In this document: positions 8,957 to 17,427 of the stretch, in pieces
Position numbering within the stretch: position 1 is the first letter of the stretch
How the letters are laid out: each line of letters starts with the position of its first letter
DNA from: Actinoplanes subtropicus
GTDB lineage: Bacteria > Actinomycetota > Actinomycetes > Mycobacteriales > Micromonosporaceae
Direction: 5' to 3'
NCBI RefSeq assembly: GCF_000721705.1
Contig: NZ_JOJL01000021.1
Location: forward strand, 1 to 64,000
DNA: 64,000 nt
Program-made: the position numbers and the translations under genes
Notes under the pieces: generated by a model
What the model was told of the DNA's origin: nothing
The model's input: the letters and a program-made list of their open reading frames with translations, nothing else
The model's database searches: none

Positions 8957-9058
8957 GCCCAAGCCCTCGGATCGCCCAAGCCCTCGGATCGCCCAAGCCC
9001 TCGGATCGCCCAAGCCCTCGGATCGCCCAAGCCCTCGGATCGCCCAAGCCCTCGGACC
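8957..9058. repeat. 17-bp tandem repeat, six copies
   Basis: The unit GCCCAAGCCCTCGGATC is repeated six times head to tail; five copies are identical and the last ends GACC. The array starts 2 bp after the L,D-transpeptidase stop codon, so it lies in that gene's 3' untranslated region. The unit is not a multiple of three and no supported gene crosses it. Confidence 0.95.
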
Positions 9059-9091
9059 GCCCGGCGCGGCCACCGCCCGCCCGCCCCGAAA

Positions 9092-9535
9092 TCACTCGAT
9101 GGAGTGCGGCCTCAGCGGCGACCGATCGCCGACGGACCAGCGGTGGCCGAAGGGATCGGTGAAGCCGCCCTGCCGGTGCGTGCCCCAGGGCGTGCGGTGG
9201 TCCTCGATCGCCGCCCCCGCCGTGGCGCCGGCCGCGATCGCGCGATCGACGACACCGTCCGGGTCGTCGGTGAACATCTCGACGCGGACGCTCGTGACGC
9301 CCGCCTGGCCGGGGCTGGTCTCCGCCGGGTTGTCCGGGTTCACCTCGTGGAGGAAGAAGGCGGCGCCGGCGATCTCGAGGCCGGCCACGCCACCCAGATT
9401 CCACAGCTCGGTCGCCCCCAGCGCCGATTTGTACCAGGCGATCGCGGCCTCGGCATCCGGAACGATGAGCATCACCGAGATGACCGTCGGGGCGGTGCCC
9501 GGCGGGACAACACGATCATTCGGCACGTCAGTCAT
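9092..9535 (-). CDS. VOC-family (glyoxalase/bleomycin-resistance-like) protein
   Basis: 147 residues with two beta-alpha-beta-beta-beta modules. The first runs ISVMLIVPDAEAAIAWYKSALGA and the second ends in FTDPFGHRWSVGD, the usual C-terminal signature of VOC proteins with a histidine metal-ligand position. The loop HRTPWGTHRQGG is like that of PhnB/YdcE-type members. The likely role is a small metal-dependent isomerase, dioxygenase or binding protein; the substrate cannot be told. It stands between the repeat array and the broken NmrA-SnoaL gene, transcribed the same way as the latter. Confidence 0.85.
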   Translation of the reverse strand: MTDVPNDRVVPPGTAPTVISVMLIVPDAEAAIAWYKSALGATELWNLGGVAGLEIAGAAFFLHEVNPDNPAETSPGQAGVTSVRVEMFTDDPDGVVDRAIAAGATAGAAIEDHRTPWGTHRQGGFTDPFGHRWSVGDRSPLRPHSIE

Positions 9536-9612
9536 GCCTCCACAATGCCGGAAACCGCGAGCGATGTGCAGGACCTGGCCGGGGTGGCTCTTTTCAGCCG
9601 GAGCCGGGCCGT

Positions 9613-10845
9613 TCAGCGCGGCTCGGCCGGAGGATCGAAGTAGCTGACCTCCTCACGGACGATCGCGCCGCCGGCCACGGTGTACAGGGACAGTTTCGTC
9701 GCCTCGGCGCGCCGCCCGGTCGGGCGGTGGGTCTGGTCGAAGGTGAACCGGACGACGAAGCGATCGCCGCCGACGAACGGGCCGTCGACGGTCACGGCGT
9801 GGATTTCCAGGTCGGCGGTCAGCCGCTCGGCGTTGGCCATGATGTCGGGCAGGCCGCGCACCTCCACGCGCTCGCCGCTGGTCTCGGCGGGCGCGATGCG
9901 GACCAGGCCGGGGTCGATGAGCGTCAGCGCGCGGTCCATCCGCCCGGCGCGGTGCGCCTCGACGTAGCGCCGGGCGACCTCCTCGACCGGCAGCGGACGG
10001 AAATCGGCAACGTGGTCGCGGGCCCACGACGCGAACGGCCGGGCCGGCGATCCGGTCAACCGCCGCACCGTGTCCGTCACCGGCTCCGGCGTGGCGACCA
10101 GCGAGGCCCAATACGCCAGGGCACCGTCGGCGAAGCCCGGCTCCGCTCAGCTCAGCATCTCCGCCCGGGCCTCGTCGTGTCCGATCTCCTCGGCCGACAC
10201 CGGTAGACCGGCCGCCGCCCCGATCAGCCGTACCTGCTCGGCCTGCGTGACAGCGGCCGGCCCGGTCAGGGCGTAGGCACGCCCGGCATGACCGGGCGAT
10301 GTCATGGCCAGGACCGCGACGTCGGCGATGTCCCGCTCGTCGATGAGCGACCGGGCCGCCCGCAGGTACGGGATCCGGACCGGACGCCCGGACCGGATCG
10401 CCGGCGCCCACTGCAGGGTGTTGGTCGCAAAGCCGCTCGCCCGCAGGAACGTCCAGTCGGCGCCGCTACCCCGGATCGCATCCTCGACCTGGCCCCACAC
10501 GCCGTTGCGCTCGGGCGGGGCGTCGTCGCGCACACTCATCGCCGAGACGTACACGACCCGCCGCCCCGGCCGGCCGATCACGGCCGCGACCTCGTCGATA
10601 CCGTCGGCCGTCAGGAAGGGCCATACCAGAAGCACCGCGTCGACGTCCCGCACGGCGGCCCGGAGCGCGTCGAGGTCCCGCACGTCCGCGCCGACCCGGT
10701 CGACGCCCTCGGGCAGGCCGCTCACATCGCGGGCCAGCCCGCGCACCGCCACACCTCGATCGAGCAGCAACCGCACCACGTGCCGACCGATGTTGCCGGT
10801 CGCCCCGGCCACCAGGGCCTGCTTGATGTCCGTCATGACGGCCAT
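9613..10845 (-). pseudogene. NmrA-type NAD(P)-binding protein fused to a SnoaL domain, interrupted by an in-frame stop
   Basis: Reading leftward from ATG 10845 (or 10836) the protein has the Rossmann motif VAGATGNIGRHV and a normal NmrA/azoreductase-like body to EARAEMLS. A TGA at 10147-10149 then stops it. In the same frame the typical end of this family continues (GALAYWASLV, TDTVRRLTGSPARPFASW), followed by a SnoaL/NTF2-like domain of about 115 residues ending at 9613. The two halves are therefore one gene split by a nonsense codon with no frameshift. A truncated 232-residue NmrA could still be made, and the tail could restart at a GTG at 10080, but loss of function or a base-call error is the simplest reading. 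TTGACT at 10873-10868 may be promoter sequence. Confidence 0.8.
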
Positions 10846-10928
10846 GCTCGACAGTGAACCAAGGTTTAAGTCAAGCGCTACGCCGACCTGGTGACGGCCG
10901 ACACGATGCTCAGAACGATCGTTGGTCA

Positions 10929-11165
10929 TTACTTCGTTGGTTGCGCCTTGCGCCAGAACTGCCGGGGTGCGTAACCCTCTCGCCGGAGCCAGTGCTCGGT
11001 GTAGACAATGCGGTCGGCAGGAACAACGCCGACCGGCCCAAGCGGCGGGTCACCAAGGCGGCGGGACCGCTCCACATGCTCGGATTGCCACCGAACCACC
11101 GACCAGTACCGCTCGAAGTCGCCATCACCGGGCTCCAAAATTCGAGCCCTGCCGAACAGTTGCGC
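10929..11165 (-). pseudogene. C-terminal remnant of a pyridoxamine-phosphate-oxidase-like (split-barrel) protein
   Basis: Leftward frame from about 11165 to TAA 10929-10931 encodes a well-formed C-terminus: FGRARILEPG, RYWSVVRWQSEHVER, PLGPVGVVPADRIVYTEHW, LRREGYAPRQFW. This resembles the last third of FMN-binding split-barrel oxidoreductases. There is no start codon and no N-terminal domain; the reading frame dissolves upstream, where the toxin gene ends at 11188. It looks like a gene truncated when the toxin-antitoxin block arrived or when DNA was deleted. The family name is moderately certain, the truncation more so. Confidence 0.5.
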
Positions 11166-11187
11166 ACCGCGTGCCGAAGGCTTGTCG

Positions 11188-11610
11188 TTACCAGCTGACC
11201 GGGCGCGGTACAGCCACGACGGTGACCAACTGGTCCAGTCCGACGAAGTCCCCGGGATTGGTGGTGTAGAGCGGTAGCCGGTTCGCGACGGCAATGGCGG
11301 CGATCATCAGGCCCGCGACACGGCGGCGCGGCGTTCGGCCGGCGGCGAGGACCGCCGCGCACACCATGCCGTAGGTGCGAGCCGCCTCGGCGTCGAACGG
11401 CAGTGGATCAAAGGTCGCCTCGGTGTGCTGCAGCACGCTGGTTCGCCGAGCCCGTTCGACGGGATCGTCAGTGTGATGTGGACCGGCGGACAACTCGGCC
11501 AGCGTGATCGCGCTGACGACCAACTCGTCAGGCAGTAGAGCAGGGTCGAGAGCAGGCAGGTGAACGACGATTTTCGTGTCAATCAGGCCGCGGGTGGCGT
11601 CACCAGTCAC
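11188..11610 (-). CDS. vapC: VapC-family PIN-domain toxin, probably catalytically impaired
   Basis: A 140-residue PIN ribonuclease-type toxin starting at GTG 11610, inside the last codons of the antitoxin gene. It has GLIDTKIVVHL (Asp11), ITLAELSAG (Glu39) and YTTNPGDF (Asn119/Asp122). The position where the family has a third catalytic acid (consensus RxADLLIAA) reads RVAGLMIAA, with Gly100 in place of Asp. The residue after D11-T12 is Lys instead of the usual Asn or Ser. PIN nucleases need the acidic cluster to bind Mg2+, so this toxin is probably weak or dead. The change needs only GAC to GGC. Otherwise it resembles mycobacterial VapC toxins along its full length. Confidence 0.82.
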   Translation of the reverse strand: MTGDATRGLIDTKIVVHLPALDPALLPDELVVSAITLAELSAGPHHTDDPVERARRTSVLQHTEATFDPLPFDAEAARTYGMVCAAVLAAGRTPRRRVAGLMIAAIAVANRLPLYTTNPGDFVGLDQLVTVVAVPRPVSW

Positions 11611-11866
11611 GGTCGAACGGGTCCTGTTCGGCGGCGGCGTCGAGGTCGGCGCGCAACCGATCAGGATCGACTGTCGCCGAGGTGGCAAAGGCGGCCGTCA
11701 CTTGCTCACGGGGGACATACGTGCGCCGCCGTAGCGGGATGAGACGACCGATCGGCGTTCCGTTGCGCGTGATCGTGTAGGACTCGCCTCGCTCGACCCC
11801 ACGCATGATGGCACCCGAGTCGTTACGAAGCTCGCGCTGTGTGATCTCGCGTGACGGATCAGCCAT
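11600..11866 (-). CDS. Phd/YefM-type antitoxin partner of the PIN toxin
   Basis: 88 residues. The N-terminal half (REITQRELRNDSGAIMRGVE, then GESYTITRNGTPIGRLIPL) is the Phd/YefM DNA-binding fold that represses its own promoter. The C-terminal half (LRADLDAAAEQDPFDRDW) is the acidic, flexible segment that wraps the toxin. Its stop codon lies within the toxin start region (overlap of about 11 bp), the normal coupled arrangement. It appears intact even though the toxin has lost an active-site acid. Confidence 0.85.
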   Translation of the reverse strand: MADPSREITQRELRNDSGAIMRGVERGESYTITRNGTPIGRLIPLRRRTYVPREQVTAAFATSATVDPDRLRADLDAAAEQDPFDRDW

Positions 11867-11888
11867 ACGGGCAGCATAACGCGATGTG

Positions 11889-12215
11889 CTACGTCGTGCT
11901 ACAGGGTCGAATAGCCGGGGGTAGGGTATGGCTGGTTGAGTGCCGGACCACCTCGGGATCCGCGAAGCGATCCAGCGTGACCCCGTCCTGGCCTTTCGGC
12001 CGCCCCGGACCCTGACCCGGCCGCGGCCGCAACGACTTCGGCGACGGCTTGGCCAACCCGTCCGACGACGGAGGCCGAGAGGAGTTCGACGACGACTGCT
12101 TCAACCGGGCCTCAAGCTCGGCCACCCGCGCCAGAGCCTTCTCCAACAGGCCGGTCAACTCCGCAACCCGCGCGAGCAGTTCGTCATACGACGGCGATGG
12201 CTGCGGCGCGGACAC
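11889..12215 (-). pseudogene. IS66-family transposase remnant (N-terminal part)
   Basis: From GTG 12215 leftward, about 85 residues match the start of IS66 transposases: a leucine-zipper helix (LLARVAELTGLLEKALARV), then the Asn/Ser-rich signature QSSSNSSRPPSSDGLAKP, then a basic GPGRPKGQ segment and the start of the zinc-finger region. The similarity ends near EVVRH and the frame stops at 11889. The whole catalytic DDE domain is missing, and no terminal inverted repeats could be identified. It is a dead fragment marking a former insertion beside the toxin genes. Confidence 0.75.
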
Positions 12216-12262
12216 AGTTGATCAACCTACCAACCTCCACAACGGACGCTGCCGCCGCCCGG

Positions 12263-12636
12263 CCGACCTATCCAGACACGAAAGAACAACCCCTTTGCCG
12301 GGAGAACGAGTCTGCCGACACGTTCGCGCAGCACGGCTATGACGTCGAGCAGAATCCGCCGCCGAAGCCCAACGGCAAGGAACCCGACTACAAGATCGAG
12401 GGTGAGTACTTCGACAACTACGCCCCCAGACCGGCAACCTCGACAATATCCGCGGAAAGCTCAGTGAGAAGGTTTCCGAGGGCCAGGCTGACCGGATCGT
12501 CCTGAACATGGACGACACTCCCGCCACCATGGACCAAATTGCCGACATGTTGCGCCGCAAGCCGATCGCCGACCTCAAGGAGATCCTGGTGGTCAGGGAC
12601 GGTAAGGTCATTCCCTTCTTCCCGTTCAGTGAGTGA
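12263..12636 (+). pseudogene. CdiA-type C-terminal toxin domain (tRNA nuclease family), frameshifted and lacking its delivery protein
   Basis: The rightward frame encodes RENESADTFAQHGYDVEQN, PNGKEPDYKIEGEYFDNYAP. After a one-base slip near 12425-12430 a second frame continues TGNLDNIRGKLSEKVSEGQ, DRIVLNMDDTP and ends LVVRDGKVIPFFPFSE at TGA 12634. Joined, these make one compact domain resembling the C-terminal nuclease tips of contact-dependent inhibition and related polymorphic toxins. One extra C in the run at 12422-12427 would restore the frame. The long N-terminal delivery part is absent; upstream sequence is the IS66 remnant. The likely original role was an interbacterial RNase tip. An immunity gene follows 6 bp later. 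Confidence 0.72.
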
Positions 12637-12642
12637 CGAGAA

Positions 12643-13098
12643 ATGGCCATCGAATACACGTGGTACGGCGACACCGACACCGCATCCCTTCGCGAGTTCA
12701 TCGCCACTGCCACCGCGGGGGAACAGCACGCCGACGGCACGGTGTTTCTCGACGGCATGTATATCTCGGCCCGACAGGTGTCTGGGGACGAAGTGAATCC
12801 CGCGGTGGCTCTGTTCGGCTTCGACCACCGCTTCACCGCGACGTTCCGTCTCTCCGCCCACTCCGACGAGCCGACGACGTCGCACGCCGAGGCCCTTATG
12901 GTCCACACGCTTATCGCGTTCGCCGCGCGGTTCGGGGGCCACGGCGTGCTGCTCTTCAACGGTGAGACCGCCGTCCTGCAATACACCGACGGCACCGTTA
13001 CCCTCGATGCGGAGTGGGCGGACTGGACGGAGAACCCTGAGGTGGCGCCGCTGCTCACGCAGTTTCCGAGCCAGATGCTTCCGCAGCCTCTGCTCTGA
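12643..13098 (+). CDS. Probable cognate immunity protein (SitI3/Imm-like)
   Basis: A 151-residue intact acidic protein (MAIEYTWYGDTDTASLREFI at its start) with no signal peptide and no membrane helices. It starts 6 bp after the toxin-tip stop with GTGACGAG just ahead. Position, size and acidity are typical of immunity proteins that neutralise a polymorphic toxin in the cytosol, and the MAIEY start recalls SitI3-type immunity proteins. No other function is suggested by the sequence. It remains open even though the toxin is broken, as expected if it still protects against relatives. Confidence 0.6.
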   Translation: MAIEYTWYGDTDTASLREFIATATAGEQHADGTVFLDGMYISARQVSGDEVNPAVALFGFDHRFTATFRLSAHSDEPTTSHAEALMVHTLIAFAARFGGHGVLLFNGETAVLQYTDGTVTLDAEWADWTENPEVAPLLTQFPSQMLPQPLL

Positions 13099-13656
13099 GC
13101 AGCGGTCGCACCAGCGCCGCTAGCAGGTGGTTGACCCCAGCGCCGACGGGCAGCTGATCGGGATGGGCTCGGCACTGGACAACCTGCGATCAATCAATGT
13201 GACGGGCAGAGACCCGCGTCTATCGACACGATCGGGCGCGCGCTCATCAAGCAAATCAGTGCATTGCCGGGCTGTCGCGTCCGCCCACCCAGCGTGATGA
13301 ACGGCGTCGACGCCCGCCTAGCCGGCGGATGAGGACGATGCGGAGAACCGCGGTCGGCCGACCCTCGGAGGATCGCCGGGTGGGGCCTCGTGCGCCTGGT
13401 GAGGTTCGAGGAGGTCGCGGAGCATGGACCGTCGTTCATCGCCGTGGGAGAAGCGGACCACTCCGAGAGCGGGTGTCGTGCGAAACCGCTTACCGATGCG
13501 GTCAGCGGTAACGGACTGTTCGCCGCAGCAGGAGCAAACGACGCATTTTGGTTCTTATGGGCCTGCGCCTGCCCTGTGCCGGGATGCGGCGTGGTGCTCA
13601 GCTCGGCCGGACGGGGTTCGCCCGCCGAGCAGGTGCACCGCTTGCTATGGTGGAGA
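13099..13656. other. Gene-poor stretch between the immunity gene and vapBC
   Basis: About 560 bp with no gene I can support. Several overlapping open frames occur on both strands, none with a convincing start or recognisable domain. The most protein-like is a leftward frame without a start (about 13554 down to TAG 13318), containing the Cys cluster KCVVCSCCGEQ and DRIGKRFRTTPALGVVRFSH. It could be a decayed zinc-ribbon-like gene. Base composition is less GC-skewed than the neighbours, in line with the rest of this island. Confidence 0.4.
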
Positions 13657-13675
13657 TGTATGAGAGCTCTGTACA
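13657..13675. promoter_or_regulatory. Palindromic operator candidate for vapBC
   Basis: TGTATGAGAGCTCTGTACA is a near-palindrome around AGAGCTCT with TGTA/TACA outer arms, 22 bp upstream of the vapB GTG. A possible -35 TTGCTA lies at 13642. VapB antitoxins repress their own operon by binding such dyads, so this is the likely autoregulatory site. Confidence 0.55.
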
Positions 13676-13696
13676 TCACCAACAAGGAGGCCCGCT

Positions 13697-13918
13697 GTGG
13701 CCATCACTCAAATCGATCTTGATGATGACGCGCTCGCCGAGGCGATGCGGCTCTCCGGCGCGCGAAGCAAGAAGGAGACGGTGAACCTCGCCCTGCGGGA
13801 GTACGCGGCTCGGCACCGCCGTATCGCGGCGCTCGATCACTATGCCGCCGCGGCTCAGACGTGGGACTACGAAGGATGGCAGGACATGCACGCAGCAGGC
13901 AAGGCGCCCGCTGCGTGA
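13697..13918 (+). CDS. vapB: VapB-type antitoxin (ribbon-helix-helix)
   Basis: 73 residues from GTG 13697, with a perfect AAGGAGG ribosome site 6 bp upstream. The N-terminus MAITQIDLDDDALAEAMRLSG is the beta-strand/helix of a ribbon-helix-helix DNA-binding dimer, and SKKETVNLALREYAAR is the second helix. The tail WDYEGWQDMHAAGKA is the usual toxin-blocking peptide. It overlaps the toxin gene by 4 bp (GTGA). Intact, and preceded by a good palindromic operator. Confidence 0.88.
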   Translation: MAITQIDLDDDALAEAMRLSGARSKKETVNLALREYAARHRRIAALDHYAAAAQTWDYEGWQDMHAAGKAPAA

Positions 13919-14337
13919 TCCGCTATCTGGCCGACTCGTCGTCATTGTGGCGACTGCTACGCGATTCTGACGTGCGGGCTGGCTGGGCCGACGTGATCTC
14001 TGATCACGCGATCGGGTCATGTCAGCCGCAACGTACCGAGTTTCGCGGCTCGGCCCGCAACCTCGACGAATACGAGCAGATGACCTCCATGTTCGTCGAC
14101 CTCTATCCCGACGTCCCGGTACCGAAGCCGGCGTGGCAATGGGTGGAGTCCGCGCAATACCGCCTGATGCGCGCCGGAGCGCACCGAGCGTTGTCATGCG
14201 TAGATCTGCTGATCTGCGCTTGCGCCGCCATCCGCGGACTCGTGATCCTGCACGACGACAACGATTTCGCGACGGCCGCACGGCACCTTCCAGACCTGGC
14301 TGAGCGACGAGTCCACTCGCTTCCCCAGTCCACGTGA
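13915..14337 (+). CDS. vapC: VapC PIN-domain ribonuclease toxin, intact
   Basis: 140 residues beginning at the GTG that overlaps the vapB stop. All four acidic positions of the PIN active site are present: D7 in YLADSSSLW, E42 in QRTEF, D97 in LSCVDLLICACA, and D115/D117 in LHDDNDFAT. It should be a Mg2+-dependent endoribonuclease cutting tRNA or rRNA, held off by VapB. It has no close resemblance to the PIN toxin at 11188, so the two toxin-antitoxin pairs are not a local duplication. Confidence 0.88.
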   Translation: MIRYLADSSSLWRLLRDSDVRAGWADVISDHAIGSCQPQRTEFRGSARNLDEYEQMTSMFVDLYPDVPVPKPAWQWVESAQYRLMRAGAHRALSCVDLLICACAAIRGLVILHDDNDFATAARHLPDLAERRVHSLPQST

Positions 14338-14690
14338 CCGCCCCGAGCGGACCCGACGATCCGTCAGCGCCCGGGTCCGCACGCCCGTACGTTTGGGTAT
14401 CCGTATGGGTGGGCCTCGAACCGCGCTGATCTTCCGAATCTGTCAGGGGAGAGATCCACACTGGGAGCGGAGCACTGAATGCGGGCGGGTTGCGGGGGCT
14501 GCGCGGCGGCCGGGCGGGCATCTGCAGCCGTTGCTGGGGGGGCGCGAACACCGAGGCATCCCGGCGAATAGCGGGACTCGGCCCTCGGCGCGGACATGAC
14601 GAGCGGCTCCGGCCGGGCCGTGCTGCGCCGAGCGCGGGGCGGGATCGCGGCCCGCAGAACGCAGACCGCGACCCCGCCGTCGTACTCTCG
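14338..14690. other. Convergent intergenic region between vapC and acs
   Basis: 353 bp at the meeting point of two convergent genes. No supported reading frame, clear hairpin terminator or repeat was seen. Two related boxes, GTTTGGGTATCCG and GTATGGGTGGGCC, occur near 14391-14415. Confidence 0.4.
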
Positions 14691-16646
<1,956 letters not shown>

Positions 16647-16647
16647 G

Positions 16648-17277
16648 TCAGACCCGCGGGAACACGGGGAGGACGATGCGCTTGAAGGTCGCGTTGGTGA
16701 CCGCCGCGAACGACGCGTACCAGGCCAGCACCGCGGTGATCAGGCCGAGCCAGCCACCCACCTTGGTCATCCCCGAGCTGCTGAAGGCGCCCAGCGTGAG
16801 GAAGAGGAAGGTCAGTGTCAGCGCGACGAAGACGGCCAGCACGGCCAGCGAGACCCGGGTCGCGGCGACCGTCATGTACGCCGTGAAGATGGTCCAGATC
16901 AGCAGGAAGACGCCGATCGCGTTGGTCACGTCGCCGGCCGGGGCCTTGAGCCCGCCGACCACGTGCGCGACCAGGAACCAGTACGACAGCCAGAACCCGC
17001 CGAAGGACGAGAACGCCACGGCGCCGAAGGTGTTGCCCTTGACGAACTCCCACATGCCGGCCAGCAACTGCGCCAGCCCGCCGTAGAACAGGGCCAGGCC
17101 GAGCACGACCGCGGTGACCGACTCGGGCAGCAGGCCCGCGTTGACCGTGGACAGGAAGAACGTGGTGCCGGCGAAGCCCGCCAGGCCGAGCGGCCCGGGG
17201 TCGGCGACTCCCGCGCCGAAGCCGAAGCGGGGGACGTCGAGGGAACGGTCGCCGATGGGGTCGGTGGTGGTCGCCAT
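16648..17277 (-). CDS. Acetate/succinate channel, GPR1/FUN34/YaaH (SatP) family
   Basis: 209 residues with six membrane segments. The family hallmark (consensus NPAPLGL) is represented by DPGPLGLAGFAGTTFFLS, and the pore region appears as GGLAQLLAGMWEFVKGNTFGA. These proteins admit acetate and other short carboxylates across the cell membrane. The start at 17277 is chosen for the AGAGGAG just upstream; a GTG or ATG further up would place the RBS inside the protein. A near-perfect hairpin sits immediately before that RBS. Cotranscribed with acs, which follows directly. Confidence 0.9.
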   Translation of the reverse strand: MATTTDPIGDRSLDVPRFGFGAGVADPGPLGLAGFAGTTFFLSTVNAGLLPESVTAVVLGLALFYGGLAQLLAGMWEFVKGNTFGAVAFSSFGGFWLSYWFLVAHVVGGLKAPAGDVTNAIGVFLLIWTIFTAYMTVAATRVSLAVLAVFVALTLTFLFLTLGAFSSSGMTKVGGWLGLITAVLAWYASFAAVTNATFKRIVLPVFPRV

Positions 17278-17287
17278 CGAGGCTCCT

Positions 17288-17322
17288 CTCATCGAGGGAC
17301 GCGCGTGACGCGTCCCGATGAG
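17288..17322. promoter_or_regulatory. Hairpin in the leader of the acetate channel/acs operon
   Basis: CTCATCG(AG)GGACGCG / CGCGTCC CGATGAG forms a 14-bp stem with one 2-nt bulge and a 5-nt loop. On the mRNA it ends directly at the AGAGGAG ribosome site of the 17277 gene. It could be a protein-binding palindrome or a translation-controlling stem-loop. Confidence 0.6.
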
Positions 17323-17427
17323 CCGGATGCTGCCACCGCCGAGAGCCCTCGCGGGAACCGATCGCCGACCGGGCGCGACCGTCGATCTGCGGCCGCACGG
17401 GTGCGCCCGCCGGTCGCCCGGGCGCGA

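Noticed and set aside
8957..9058. Could the 17-bp array be a CRISPR array?
   Set aside because: The units are contiguous with no spacers and no cas genes are nearby.
11188..14337. The two toxin-antitoxin pairs as a tandem duplication
   Set aside because: The toxins share only the PIN skeleton and the antitoxins belong to different folds (Phd/YefM versus ribbon-helix-helix).
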